A program made the translations under genes and the position numbers. 64,000 nucleotides of DNA. Origin: Mangrovicoccus algicola (GTDB lineage Bacteria; Pseudomonadota; Alphaproteobacteria; Rhodobacterales; Rhodobacteraceae). The stretch is from positions 20,677 through 84,676 of the forward strand of contig NZ_JACVXA010000015.1 in the NCBI RefSeq assembly GCF_014903745.1. Direction: 5' to 3'. The notes beneath the pieces are model-generated. The model searched no databases. It was given only the letters and a program-made list of their open reading frames with translations, and was not told the DNA's origin. Shown in pieces: positions 1 to 9,239 of this stretch. Numbering within the stretch: position 1 is the first letter of the stretch; every line of letters starts with the position of its first letter.

Positions 1-75
1 CTGGGGATCCGGCGGGAATGGACCTTGTTCGACGAAACCGCGATCTGGGCCCAGATCCTCGCGCATGCCGACTGA
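1..75 (+). CDS. C-terminal end of an unidentified protein (partial)
   Basis: An open frame enters from the left edge in frame 1 and stops at a TGA at 73-75. It leaves 24 residues that end in WAQILAHAD. The tail is too short to assign to a family. It runs towards the oligopeptidase gene on the other strand, so the roughly 210 bp between them is a convergent intergenic region. That stretch is very GC-rich and I see no gene or clear terminator in it. That this is the end of a real gene is an inference from the coding-like residue mix. Confidence 0.4.
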   Translation: MGIRREWTLFDETAIWAQILAHAD

Positions 76-288
76 GCCGGGCCGGGCCGTCCCGCACGAG
101 ACGCCGTCCTCCGGCTGTCCCGCGCCCGGTCCCGCGAGAGTGTCGGCGGCTTGCGGCAGCCTGCGGTCCCCCGGCCCGTGCGGGCGGGGGCCGCGGACCC
201 CGTCGACCGACGCGGCGGCGCGGGCCCCGTGCCTGGTGGGGAAGCCGCGCCGCTGCCGCGCGAGGGCGGAACGCGGCGCCGGGGCCGA

Positions 289-2109
289 TCAGTCCTCCAT
301 GGCTTCCAGTTCGTCGATCATCCCCGAGATCATGGACAGGCCCTTGTCCCAGAAGGCCGGGTCCGAGGCATCCAGCCCGAAGGGCGCCAGCAGCGCCTTG
401 TGGTGCTTGGACCCGCCGGCCTTCAGCATCTCGAAATACTTCGCCTGGAAATCCGCGTCGCCTTCCTCGTAGACGGCATAGAGCGCGTTCACCAGCCCGT
501 CGCCGAAAGCATAGGCATAGACGTAGAAGGGCGAGTGGACGAAATGCGGGATATAGGCCCAGAACACCTCGTAGCCTTCCATGAAGTCGAAGACGGGTCC
601 GAGGCTCTCGGCCTGCACGCTCATCCACAGCGCGTTGATGTCATCCGGGGTGAGCTCGCCCTCGCGCCGCGCGTCATGCAGCTTGCATTCGAAGTCATAG
701 AAGGCGATCTGGCGCACGACCGTGTTGATCATGTCCTCGACCTTGCCCGCCAGCATGACCCGGCGCTCCTGCTTCGTCTCCGCCTTCTCCAGCAGCGCGC
801 GGAAGGTGAGCATCTCGCCGAAGACGCTTGCCGTTTCCGCCAGGGTCAGCGGCGTGGAGCTGAGATGCTCGCCCTGATCCGCCGCCAGCACCTGGTGGAC
901 GCCGTGGCCCAGCTCATGCGCCAGGGTCATCACGTCCCGCGGCTTGCCCAGGTAATTCAGCATGACATAGGGGTGCACGGTGCTGACGGTGGGATGGGCG
1001 AAGGCGCCGGGCGCCTTGCCGGGCTTCACCCCGGCATCGATCCACCCCTTCTCGAAGAAGGGCGCGGCGATTTCGGCCATTTTCGGATCGAAGCCGGCAT
1101 AGGCGTCAAGCACGGTCGCCTTCGCCTCGTCCCAGGCGACCTTGCGGTCCGACTCCATCGGCAGCGGGGCGTTGCGGTCCCAGACCTGCAGCCGGTCGAG
1201 CCCGAGCCATTTCGCCTTCAGCGCATAGTAGCGGTGGGACAGCTTGGGATAGGCGGCGACCACGGCGTTGCGCAGCGCCTCGACCACCTCCGGCTCGACA
1301 TGGTTGGCCAGGTGGCGGCCGGTCTGCGGGCTGGGCATCTTGCGCCAGCGGTCCTCAATCTCCTTCTCCTTGGCCAAGGTATTGTGCACCCGGGCGAAGG
1401 TGCGGACATTCTCGCCGAAGACCCGGGCGATCTCGCGCGCGGCGCTCTCGCGTTTCGAACGGTCCTGTTCGCTGAGCAGGTCGAGCGTCGCTTCCAGCGG
1501 ACGCGGCTCGCCGTCGATGGTGAATTCCAGCCCGGCGATCGTCTCGTCGAAGAGCCGGTTCCAGGCGGCGGCGCCGACCGCCGACTGGTCATGCAGGAAC
1601 TGCTCCAGTTCGTTGGAGAGCTGGTGCGGCTTCATCGCGCGCAGCCGCTCGAAGATCGGCCGGTAGCGGGCCAGCGCGGCATTCTCGGCGAACATCGCCT
1701 CAAGCTTGCCGTCCTCGATGCGGTTCAGTTCCAGCGACCAGAAGACCAGCTGCGCGGTCATGGTGGTGATCCGGTCCTGGGCATCGGCCATGAACTTGGC
1801 GCGGTCGGAATCCATCGTGTTCTGGTAGTAGCGCAGCCCGGCATAGGACATCAGCCGGCCCGCGATGATCGACAGTTCCTCGTCGCGCTCGACCGCGCGC
1901 AGCAGCCCGGCGGCGTCCAGCGTGTCGAGACGGCCCGCGTAATCGGCGGCGAAGCTCGTGCACAGCGCCTCCAGCCGCTCCATGTCGGCGGCGAATTCCG
2001 GCCCGTCCGGGGACGGGTAGAGATCGCTCAGATCCCATTCGGGCAGGTTGCCCAGGCCATCGGTGCCAGCCGGGGCATTCGCGTCGCGGACGGGGTGGGC
2101 AATCTGCAT
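289..2109 (-). CDS. pepF: M3 family oligoendopeptidase (PepF-like)
   Basis: This is a zinc metallopeptidase of family M3, which cleaves short peptides in the cytoplasm. The 606-residue length is normal for PepF/oligoendopeptidase F. The zinc-binding HExxH motif is present as HELGH at about residues 398-402, within a TLAHELGHGVHQ context. The downstream helical region also reads as M3. The ATG at 2109 is preceded by a good Shine-Dalgarno sequence (AGGAGA, about 5 nt upstream), which supports this start. The gene is monocistronic as far as can be seen: the ligase gene upstream ends about 95 bp away and the downstream neighbour converges. Precise substrate preference cannot be read from the sequence. 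Confidence 0.93.
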   Translation of the reverse strand: MQIAHPVRDANAPAGTDGLGNLPEWDLSDLYPSPDGPEFAADMERLEALCTSFAADYAGRLDTLDAAGLLRAVERDEELSIIAGRLMSYAGLRYYQNTMDSDRAKFMADAQDRITTMTAQLVFWSLELNRIEDGKLEAMFAENAALARYRPIFERLRAMKPHQLSNELEQFLHDQSAVGAAAWNRLFDETIAGLEFTIDGEPRPLEATLDLLSEQDRSKRESAAREIARVFGENVRTFARVHNTLAKEKEIEDRWRKMPSPQTGRHLANHVEPEVVEALRNAVVAAYPKLSHRYYALKAKWLGLDRLQVWDRNAPLPMESDRKVAWDEAKATVLDAYAGFDPKMAEIAAPFFEKGWIDAGVKPGKAPGAFAHPTVSTVHPYVMLNYLGKPRDVMTLAHELGHGVHQVLAADQGEHLSSTPLTLAETASVFGEMLTFRALLEKAETKQERRVMLAGKVEDMINTVVRQIAFYDFECKLHDARREGELTPDDINALWMSVQAESLGPVFDFMEGYEVFWAYIPHFVHSPFYVYAYAFGDGLVNALYAVYEEGDADFQAKYFEMLKAGGSKHHKALLAPFGLDASDPAFWDKGLSMISGMIDELEAMED

Positions 2110-2204
2110 GGGTCTCTCCTGCGTTCTGACCTGCCATATCTAGGGGCTGCGCCCGGCAGGGATCAAGCCGCCCGGCGCATTCCGTGCGGTCGCGGGGGCC
2201 GGGA

Positions 2205-3803
2205 CTAGCCGTAGAGGTCGAGCAGCGCGCGCAGCTCCGTCAGGGTGCTGGCCTCGGCGGCGGCCTTGTCACGGCGCCAGCGCGCCATGCGCGGAAAGCG
2301 CAGCGCGATGCCGGATTTGTGGCGGGGACTTTCGCGGATCCCCTCGAAGGCGATCTCGAAGACATGCTGCGGCGCCACCTGCCGCACCGGGCCGAAGCGG
2401 TCGCGGGTGTTGCGGCGCACCCAGGCGGTGATCTCGGCGAATTCGGCATCGGTCAGGCCGGAATAGGCCTTGGCGAAGGGCACCAGCTCCGGCCCGTCCC
2501 AGACCGCGAAGGTGAAATCCGTGAACAGGGTGGCGCGGCGTCCGTGACCCGCCTGGGCATAGAGCAGAACGGCATCGATGCGCAGCGGCTCCAGCTTCCA
2601 TTTCCACCAGTCGCCGCGGCGGCGCCCCGCGTGATAGGGGCTGGCGCGGTGCTTCAGCATCAGCCCCTCCGCATGGTGGCTGCGCGCGGCGGCGCGCTGC
2701 GCGCCCAGCTCGTCCCATGTCCCGAACTCCATCAGCGGCGAGGCGGCCAGAGGCGCCTCGGCAGGCAGCTGTTGCAGGAGCCGGTCCAGCCGGAGGCGGC
2801 GCTCCTCCAGAGGCAGGGGACGCAGGTCCGTGCCCTCCTGTTCCAGCAGGTCATAGGCGAGAAGCCGCGCCGGGGCCTCGGCCAGCAGTTTCTTCGGCAC
2901 GGTCTTGCGCCCCAGCCGCGTCTGCAGCCGCGCGAAGGCCAGGGGACGGTCGGCCGCGCGGTCCCAGGCCAGGATCTCGCCGTCGATCACCGTGCCGTCG
3001 GGCAGGAAATCCGCCAGCGGGGCGAGGTCGGGAAAGCGCGGGGTGATGAGGTCCTCGCCGCGGCTCCACAGGTACAGCTCGCCGCCGCGGCGGATCGCCT
3101 GGCCGCGGATCCCGTCCCATTTCCATTCCGCCAGCCAGTCGCCGGGCGCGCCCAGATCCGCGGCCGGGTCCTCCAGCGGATGGGCGAGGCAGAAAGGATA
3201 GGGGCGGCTCAGGTCATCGGCAGGGTCCTCCGAGAGGATCAGCCGGTCCCAGCTGGTCGTGGCCGGGGTCCAGTCGCCCATCAGCCGGTGGGCCAGTTTC
3301 GGCGCCTCGATCCCGGTGGCCTGCGACAGGGCGCGCGTGACCAGCCCGGCACTGACGCCGACGCGGAAGCCGCCGGTCAGCAGCTTGTTGAAGACCAGCC
3401 GGTCCTGCGCCGCCATCCCGTCCCAGGCCTCCAGGACGGCCGCCTTATGCGCCGCTTCCGGCTGCGGGCGCAGCGCGGCAAGCCAGTCCATCCACTCCGC
3501 CAGGCTGCGGTCCTCGCCGCGCAGGGGCGGCGGCAGGATCAGCGCGATCGTCTCGGCCAGGTCGCCCACCACGGGATAGGATTCCTCGACCAGCCACAGC
3601 GGCAGGCCCGCGCGTTCGGCGGCCCAGTCGCGCAAGCGCGCGGAGGCGACGACCCGCCGCGGCCGCCGTCCGGACAGAAGCGCGATCGCCCAGAGCCGGT
3701 CCTCCTCCGGCGCCCCGGTCAGATACTCCGCCAGCGCCGCGACCTTGGCATTGGTCCGCGTGGTGCGGTCGAGCGTGTCGAAGAGCCGGGCAAAGCGCCT
3801 CAT
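2205..3803 (-). CDS. ATP-dependent DNA ligase (exonuclease-associated type)
   Basis: The protein (532 residues) is an ATP-dependent DNA ligase. The nucleotidyltransferase motif I reads EWKWDGIRG, with the adenylated lysine at about K228. An N-terminal DNA-binding helical domain precedes it, and an OB-fold region with a VRPxxVxEI-like segment (VAPQHVFEIAFEGI) follows. Family knowledge: this bacterial subclass (TIGR04120) sits with an MBL-fold exonuclease (TIGR04122) and often with an Lhr-type helicase and a PdeM phosphoesterase. The start ATG overlaps the exonuclease stop by one base (TAATG), so the two are translationally coupled. No helicase or phosphoesterase gene lies next to it here. Its role is probably DNA repair, by inference from the family. 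It is distinct from the essential NAD-dependent LigA. Confidence 0.9.
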   Translation of the reverse strand: MRRFARLFDTLDRTTRTNAKVAALAEYLTGAPEEDRLWAIALLSGRRPRRVVASARLRDWAAERAGLPLWLVEESYPVVGDLAETIALILPPPLRGEDRSLAEWMDWLAALRPQPEAAHKAAVLEAWDGMAAQDRLVFNKLLTGGFRVGVSAGLVTRALSQATGIEAPKLAHRLMGDWTPATTSWDRLILSEDPADDLSRPYPFCLAHPLEDPAADLGAPGDWLAEWKWDGIRGQAIRRGGELYLWSRGEDLITPRFPDLAPLADFLPDGTVIDGEILAWDRAADRPLAFARLQTRLGRKTVPKKLLAEAPARLLAYDLLEQEGTDLRPLPLEERRLRLDRLLQQLPAEAPLAASPLMEFGTWDELGAQRAAARSHHAEGLMLKHRASPYHAGRRRGDWWKWKLEPLRIDAVLLYAQAGHGRRATLFTDFTFAVWDGPELVPFAKAYSGLTDAEFAEITAWVRRNTRDRFGPVRQVAPQHVFEIAFEGIRESPRHKSGIALRFPRMARWRRDKAAAEASTLTELRALLDLYG

Positions 3804-4816
3804 TACGCAACCTCGCCCTCGGTCTCCTCGCCGCCGAATTCGGTCGCGACGATGCCTGCGTCAAGGCCCTGGCTTTCCAGCCAGCGGCGGAACACCGCGG
3901 TGTAGCCATGCGTGACGAAGACCCGCTCGGCCCCGGTCGCGCGGATTGCCGTGTTCAGCCCGTCCCAGTCGGCATGATCCGACAGCACGAAGCCGCGATC
4001 CATCCCGCGCCGCCGCCGAACGCCCCTGAGCTGCATCCAGCCCGAGGCGAAACCCGCGGAGGCAGGACCGAAGCGCCGCGCCCAGGGGGTTCCCAGCGCC
4101 GCGGGAGGCGCGAGGACCAGCGCGCCGGGATGGTCCCCGGGCTTCGTCTCGGGCGTGACGCGGATCGTGCCGGGCAGGGCATAGCCCTGGGCGCGCAGCA
4201 CCTCGTTCGTGGCCTCCACCGCGCCATGGGTCAGGACCGGACCGGCGCCGGCGTCGATGCCCGCCAGCAGCCGCTGCGCCTTGCCCAGGCTGTAGGCGCC
4301 CAGGATCGAGACCCGCCCGGCCGCCCGGTTCTCGGCCCACCAGGCGTCGATCGCGGCCATCACCTCGGCCTGCGGGCGCCAGCGGAAGACCGGCAGCCCG
4401 AAGGTGCATTCCGAGATGAAGGCATGGCAGGGCACCGGCTCGAACGGTTCGGCCAGCCCGTCGGGCTCGATCTTGTAATCGCCCGAGACGACCCAGACCT
4501 CGCCCGCGACCTCCACCCGCACCTGCGCCGATCCGGGCAGGTGGCCCGCGGGATGCAGGCTGAGCGTCGCGGCGCCGATGCGGCGGGTCGCGCCATAGGC
4601 CAGGGTGTCGATGCGGATGTCGCCCAGCCGGTGGCGCATCACCGGCGCGGCCTGGGGCGTGGCGAGATAGCTGCCATGGCCGGGCCGGGCGTGATCGGCA
4701 TGGCCATGGGTGATGACGGCCCGCGCGACGGGCCGCCAGGGGTCTATGTGGAAATCGCCTGCCGGGCAGTAGATGCCCTCGGGCGTGAAGCTGAGCACCG
4801 GCGCCATGGGGCGCAA
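3803..4816 (-). CDS. ligase-associated DNA exonuclease, metallo-beta-lactamase fold
   Basis: This 337-residue protein has the metallo-beta-lactamase signature THGHADHA at about residues 37-44, a YLATPQAAPVM segment, and a beta-CASP-like arrangement typical of SNM1/Pso2-related nucleases. It matches the family of exonucleases paired with ATP-dependent ligases. A later metal/active-site region reads LSDHADWDGL, and a C-terminal VFVTHG is present. The stop codon overlaps the ligase start by one base, which points to coordinated synthesis. The start may be MRPMAP (4816) or the internal ATG three codons later. The murJ gene lies about 30 bp away in the same direction, and read-through from this gene into the ligase is expected. 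Function in DNA end processing is inferred from the family. Confidence 0.88.
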   Translation of the reverse strand: MRPMAPVLSFTPEGIYCPAGDFHIDPWRPVARAVITHGHADHARPGHGSYLATPQAAPVMRHRLGDIRIDTLAYGATRRIGAATLSLHPAGHLPGSAQVRVEVAGEVWVVSGDYKIEPDGLAEPFEPVPCHAFISECTFGLPVFRWRPQAEVMAAIDAWWAENRAAGRVSILGAYSLGKAQRLLAGIDAGAGPVLTHGAVEATNEVLRAQGYALPGTIRVTPETKPGDHPGALVLAPPAALGTPWARRFGPASAGFASGWMQLRGVRRRRGMDRGFVLSDHADWDGLNTAIRATGAERVFVTHGYTAVFRRWLESQGLDAGIVATEFGGEETEGEVA

Positions 4817-4846
4817 CCTAGCGTCCGGCGGGCAATTCCCAAGGGC

Positions 4847-6424
4847 TCAGCCGCGCCGCGTGGCCGATTTCAGGTCGCGCAGCGTGAAGGCGCCGGTCAG
4901 ATGCGAGGCGATGGCATAGGAAACCATGCCCAGCACCACCAGCCCCAGGAGCGCCAGGTAGCGCCAGCCGCCGGTGGCCAGCATGTCCCGCAGCAGGCCC
5001 GCGGCGATCACCAGCACCCCGCCCATGATCGCGCTGGCCAGCACCTGGCGCGGGATGCGGCGGCGCAGCCGGTCGTCGAATTTCGCCACCAGCCCCATGT
5101 CGCGCGCGCCCCACCACAGGAGCCCCACCATCGCCCAGCCCGCCAGCGTCGTGCCCCAGGCGGCGGCGATGAAACCGATGAAGGGCGCCAGCCCGATCGC
5201 GACCCCGGCATTGATGACCATCGCCCAGACGGCGTAGCGGAAGGGCCGCACCGTGTCCTCGCGGGCGAAATAGAGCGGCTGCATCACCTTCTGCAGCACG
5301 AAGGCCGGCAGGCCCGCGCCATAGACCGCCACGGCCAGCGCGGTGGCGGCACTGTCGGAGGCATCGAAGGCGCCGCGTTCGAACAGCACCGAGACCAGCG
5401 GCCCGGGAATGGCGATCAGCGCGGCGGTGGCGGGCAGGGTCAGGGCAAGGGCGAATTCGCCCGCGCGGCTCAGCCCGTGGCGGCTCCCGGCCTCGTCTCC
5501 GGCCGCCAGGCGGCGCGACAGGTCGGGCAGCAGCACGACGCCGACCGCGATGCCCACGACGCCCAGCGGCAGCTGGTACAGCCGGTCGGCATAGGCCAGC
5601 CAGGCGACCGCGCCGTCGAAATAGCTGGCCACCTGGCGGCCGACCAGCAGGTTGATCTGCACCACGCCCCCCGCCAGCGCGGCGGGCACGGCGACGCGCA
5701 CCAGCTGGCGCATGTCGGGGCTCAGCCGCGGCCGGGTGATCCCCATGCGGAACCCGTGGCGCCGCGCGATCCACCACATCAGCAGGAACTGCCCGATCCC
5801 CGCGGCCAGCACGCCCCAGACCAGCACGCGGCCGGAATGCAGCCCGGCGATCTCCCCGGCGCGCGGCGAGACCGGTATCAGCCCGCTTTGCGCCAGCACC
5901 AGCGCGGCGACCAGGATGACGTTCAGCACCACCGGCGCCGCCGCCCCGGCGGCGAAATGGCCGACCGCGTTCAGCACCCCGGTCAGGAGCGCGGCCAGCG
6001 AGATGAACAGGATGTAGAAGAAGCACACCCGCCCGAATTCCACCGCCAGTTCGAAGCGGACATCGCCCGCGAAGCCCGCGGCCATGGCCATCACCAGCAG
6101 CGGCATGGCGATCACGCCGGCGGCCGAGAAGATCAGCAGCACGAAGCCCAGCCCGGAAAACGCCTCCTGGGCGAAGGCGCGGGCCTTTGCGGGGTCGTCT
6201 ACGCGTTTCGAGAACATGGGCACGAAGGCCATGTTGAACGCGCCCTCGGCGAAGAAGCGGCGGAACATGTTGGGCAGGGCGAAGGCCACGAGGAAGGCCT
6301 CGGCCACCGGGCCCGCCCCCAGGAATACGGCCAGCAGGATATCGCGGGCGAAGCCCAAGAGGCGGCTGGCCATGGTCCAGCCGCCGACGGTCACGAAGCC
6401 CGTGATCAGGCGGATCGGTTTCAA
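4847..6424 (-). CDS. murJ: lipid II flippase MurJ
   Basis: MurJ is an inner-membrane flippase of the MOP superfamily that moves lipid II to the periplasm for peptidoglycan synthesis. The 525-residue length and about 14 hydrophobic segments match. The N-terminus shows the family-typical RLLGFARDILLA followed by FLGAGPVAEAFLVAFALPNMFRRFFAEGAF. The gene begins 7 bp after the glnD stop, so glnD and murJ form one transcription unit, an arrangement common in alphaproteobacteria. It is an essential cell-wall gene in most Gram-negatives. No unusual feature was seen. Confidence 0.95.
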   Translation of the reverse strand: MKPIRLITGFVTVGGWTMASRLLGFARDILLAVFLGAGPVAEAFLVAFALPNMFRRFFAEGAFNMAFVPMFSKRVDDPAKARAFAQEAFSGLGFVLLIFSAAGVIAMPLLVMAMAAGFAGDVRFELAVEFGRVCFFYILFISLAALLTGVLNAVGHFAAGAAAPVVLNVILVAALVLAQSGLIPVSPRAGEIAGLHSGRVLVWGVLAAGIGQFLLMWWIARRHGFRMGITRPRLSPDMRQLVRVAVPAALAGGVVQINLLVGRQVASYFDGAVAWLAYADRLYQLPLGVVGIAVGVVLLPDLSRRLAAGDEAGSRHGLSRAGEFALALTLPATAALIAIPGPLVSVLFERGAFDASDSAATALAVAVYGAGLPAFVLQKVMQPLYFAREDTVRPFRYAVWAMVINAGVAIGLAPFIGFIAAAWGTTLAGWAMVGLLWWGARDMGLVAKFDDRLRRRIPRQVLASAIMGGVLVIAAGLLRDMLATGGWRYLALLGLVVLGMVSYAIASHLTGAFTLRDLKSATRRG

Positions 6425-6431
6425 AGGGTCC

Positions 6432-9239
6432 TCATTCCGTGGCGCGCATGGCGCCCTTGCGGATCGCTTCCTCCAGCTTGCGCGACAGCGATTCCTGGCG
6501 GCTGCGGCTGACGATCTTCAGGCCGAACATGTCCTTGACGTAGAAGGTGTCCACGGCCTGGGCGCCATAGCTCGCGATCTGGGCCGAGGCGATGTAGACA
6601 TGGTTGTTGGCGAAGGTGCGGCTGAGATCGAACAGCAGCCCCGGCCGGTCGCGCGTATCCACCTCGATGATCGAGTAGATCTCGGATCCGTCATTGTCGA
6701 AGGTGATCCGGGTGGGGACCTCGAACTTGCGTTCGCGCTTCTTGATCTTGTCGCGCGACTTGATCGCCTCGCGCGCCACCACCTCGCCCAGCAGGGTCTT
6801 GTGGATCATGCTGCGCAGCCGTCCCATCCGGTCGGGATCATAGGGATGGCCGTCGGCATCCTGGATCCAGAAGGTGGCGGTGGCATAGCCGTCCTTGGTG
6901 GTGAAGCTGCGCGCATCGACGATATTGGCCCCCACCAGCGCCAGCGCGCCGGTCAGCCGGGCGAAGATGCCCGGGTGGTCCTGCATGGCAAAGCAGCACT
7001 GGGTGGCATCCAGATTGTCGTCCGCAGCCAGTTCCAGGCGGATCTCGTCATTGCCCAGCCCGTCGAGCAGCCGCGCGAAGATCGCCTGGGTCGAGGTGGC
7101 CAGACCCTGCCAGTAGGGCGGGTAATGCCGCTCCAGCTCGGCCTCCAGCTTGTCCTCGGGCCAGCCCTTCAGCGTCTCGGCCAGGCGCGACTTGGCCTCG
7201 GGCAGGAGCGCATCGCGGTTGAGATGTTCCAGCCCCGTGGCCAGCGCGGTTTCCGTCAGCGCATAGAGCCTGCGCAGCAGGGTCGCCTTCCAGTTGTTCC
7301 AGACCCCGGGGCCCACCCCCATGATGTCGCAGCAGGTCAGCACCAGAAGCAGGTCGAGCCGCCGCTTGGTCTGCACCGCGCGGCTGAAATCGCGGATCGT
7401 GCGGGGATCGGACAGGTCGCGTTTCTGCGCCATGTCCGACATCAGCAGGTGCTGGCGCACCAGCCATTCGATCGTTTCGCATTCCTGTTCGTCCAGGCCG
7501 AAGCGCGGCGCCACCTTGCGCGCGATCCGCGCGCCCAGGATGGCGTGGTCTTCCTTGCGGCCCTTGCCGATGTCGTGGAAGAACATCGCCAGGTACAGGA
7601 CCCGGCGGTTGACCTGGCCTTCGGTCATGATCCGCGTGGCGGCGGGCAGCGCGTCCTTCAGCTCGCCGCGCTCGATCTCGGCCATGGTGGAGATGCACTG
7701 GATCGTGTGTTCGTCCACCGTGTACTGATGGTACATGTTGAACTGCATCATCGCCACGACCGGCTGGAATTCGGGGATGAAGGCGCCCAGCACGCCCAGC
7801 TCGTTCATCCGACGCAGGGCCCGTTCGGGATTGCCGTGATCCAGCAGCAGCCGCAGGAAGATGGCGTTGGCCTCGGCATCGGCGCGCATCTTCGCGTCGA
7901 TCAGGTGCAGGTTCGCCGCCACCAGCCGCATCGTGTCGGGATGGATCAGCAGCCCGGTATCCAGCGCCTCCTCGAACATCCGCAGGAAGTTCAGCGGATC
8001 GGCGAGGAAGCCCGCATCCTCGGCATGGCGCAGCCGGCCGTGCTGGATCTCGAATCCGTCCGAGACCTTCGCCTTGCGGCCGAAATTGCGGATGTTCTCG
8101 ATGAAGGAGGTCTTGGTGACATGGGTCGCCTCGATCTGGGTCAGGAAGATCCGCGTCAGTTCGCCCACGGTGGTGGCATGGCGGAAATAGTCCTGCATGA
8201 AATGCTCGACCGCGCGGCGGCCGCCGCGATCGACATAGCCCAGATCCTCGGCCACCTCGACCTGCAGGTCGAAGGTCAGCTGGTCCATCGCGCGCCCGGC
8301 GATCAGGTGCAGCTGGTTGCGCACCGCCATCAGGAACCGCTCGGCCCGGTCGAACCGGTCGAATTCGTCCTGGGTGAACACCCCCAGATCCACCAGGTCG
8401 GCGGCATCGTCCACCGCATGGAGATACTTGGCGATCCAGAACAGGGACTGAAGGTCCCTGAGCCCGCCCTTGCCCTCCTTGACGTTGGGCTCCACCACGT
8501 AGCGCTGGCCGCCCTGCTTCCGGTGGCGCAGCGCGCGCTCCTCCAGCTTGGCGGCGACGAATTCGGGTCCGGTCTTGGCGAAAAGCTGGGTGCGCAGCCG
8601 GTCCACCAGTTGATCGGCCAGTTCCGGATTGCCGATCAGGTAGCGCGTTTCCAGCACGGCGGTGCGGATGGTGATGTCGCCCTTGGCGCGGATCAGCGTT
8701 TCCTGCACGGAACGGGTGGAGTGCCCGATCTTCAGCCGCAGGTCCCACAGGATGTAGAGGCAGCTCTCGATCACGCTTTCCGCCCAGGCCGAGGGCTTGG
8801 CCGGGGTCAGGAACAGCAGGTCCACATCGGAATGCGGCGCCATCTCGGCGCGGCCGTAGCCGCCCACCGACAGCATGGCCAGCCCGGTCAGCTGGCTGCG
8901 CGACTGCGCAGGATGCAGGTAGCGCGAGGCGATCTCGAAGACCGTGCGGGTGATGCAGTCCATCAGATAGGCATAGGACCGCACCGCCCGCCCCGATTGC
9001 AGGGGCGCGCGGGCGATCGCCTGGGCGATCGCGTTGTCGCCGCCCTTCCGGGCGAGCATCAGGATCTCGACGGCGCCCTGCTGCAGGCCGCGGGAGTCCC
9101 CGGCCTCCTCGGCCAGATTGTCCAGGGCCGCATGGATCCGCGCGATGTCGAAGATCTCGTCCGGGGGCAGGATCAGGTCGGCAGGCGGGATATACGCGTC
9201 GATGCGGAGGAGGGAGCGATCAGGAACCGGTTGCGCCAA
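6432..9239 (-). CDS. glnD: [protein-PII] uridylyltransferase / uridylyl-removing enzyme
   Basis: GlnD senses glutamine and modifies PII proteins. The nucleotidyltransferase core is visible as SVGGYGRAEM followed by DVDLL. A central HD domain contains FFHDIGKG and DHAILGARIA, and two C-terminal ACT domains follow (around DHPGIFARLTGAL and DTRDRPGLLFDLSRTF). The frame remains open to an ATG at 9368, but the first ~40 residues of that version are the overlap with the upstream lipoprotein gene and look like shadow sequence. The only other start codon near the conserved region is TTG at 9239, giving about 935 residues, which I prefer. That start has no clear ribosome-binding site. Translation may be coupled to the upstream gene, whose stop lies just inside (9220-9222). 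Confidence 0.9.
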   Translation of the reverse strand: MAQPVPDRSLLRIDAYIPPADLILPPDEIFDIARIHAALDNLAEEAGDSRGLQQGAVEILMLARKGGDNAIAQAIARAPLQSGRAVRSYAYLMDCITRTVFEIASRYLHPAQSRSQLTGLAMLSVGGYGRAEMAPHSDVDLLFLTPAKPSAWAESVIESCLYILWDLRLKIGHSTRSVQETLIRAKGDITIRTAVLETRYLIGNPELADQLVDRLRTQLFAKTGPEFVAAKLEERALRHRKQGGQRYVVEPNVKEGKGGLRDLQSLFWIAKYLHAVDDAADLVDLGVFTQDEFDRFDRAERFLMAVRNQLHLIAGRAMDQLTFDLQVEVAEDLGYVDRGGRRAVEHFMQDYFRHATTVGELTRIFLTQIEATHVTKTSFIENIRNFGRKAKVSDGFEIQHGRLRHAEDAGFLADPLNFLRMFEEALDTGLLIHPDTMRLVAANLHLIDAKMRADAEANAIFLRLLLDHGNPERALRRMNELGVLGAFIPEFQPVVAMMQFNMYHQYTVDEHTIQCISTMAEIERGELKDALPAATRIMTEGQVNRRVLYLAMFFHDIGKGRKEDHAILGARIARKVAPRFGLDEQECETIEWLVRQHLLMSDMAQKRDLSDPRTIRDFSRAVQTKRRLDLLLVLTCCDIMGVGPGVWNNWKATLLRRLYALTETALATGLEHLNRDALLPEAKSRLAETLKGWPEDKLEAELERHYPPYWQGLATSTQAIFARLLDGLGNDEIRLELAADDNLDATQCCFAMQDHPGIFARLTGALALVGANIVDARSFTTKDGYATATFWIQDADGHPYDPDRMGRLRSMIHKTLLGEVVAREAIKSRDKIKKRERKFEVPTRITFDNDGSEIYSIIEVDTRDRPGLLFDLSRTFANNHVYIASAQIASYGAQAVDTFYVKDMFGLKIVSRSRQESLSRKLEEAIRKGAMRATE

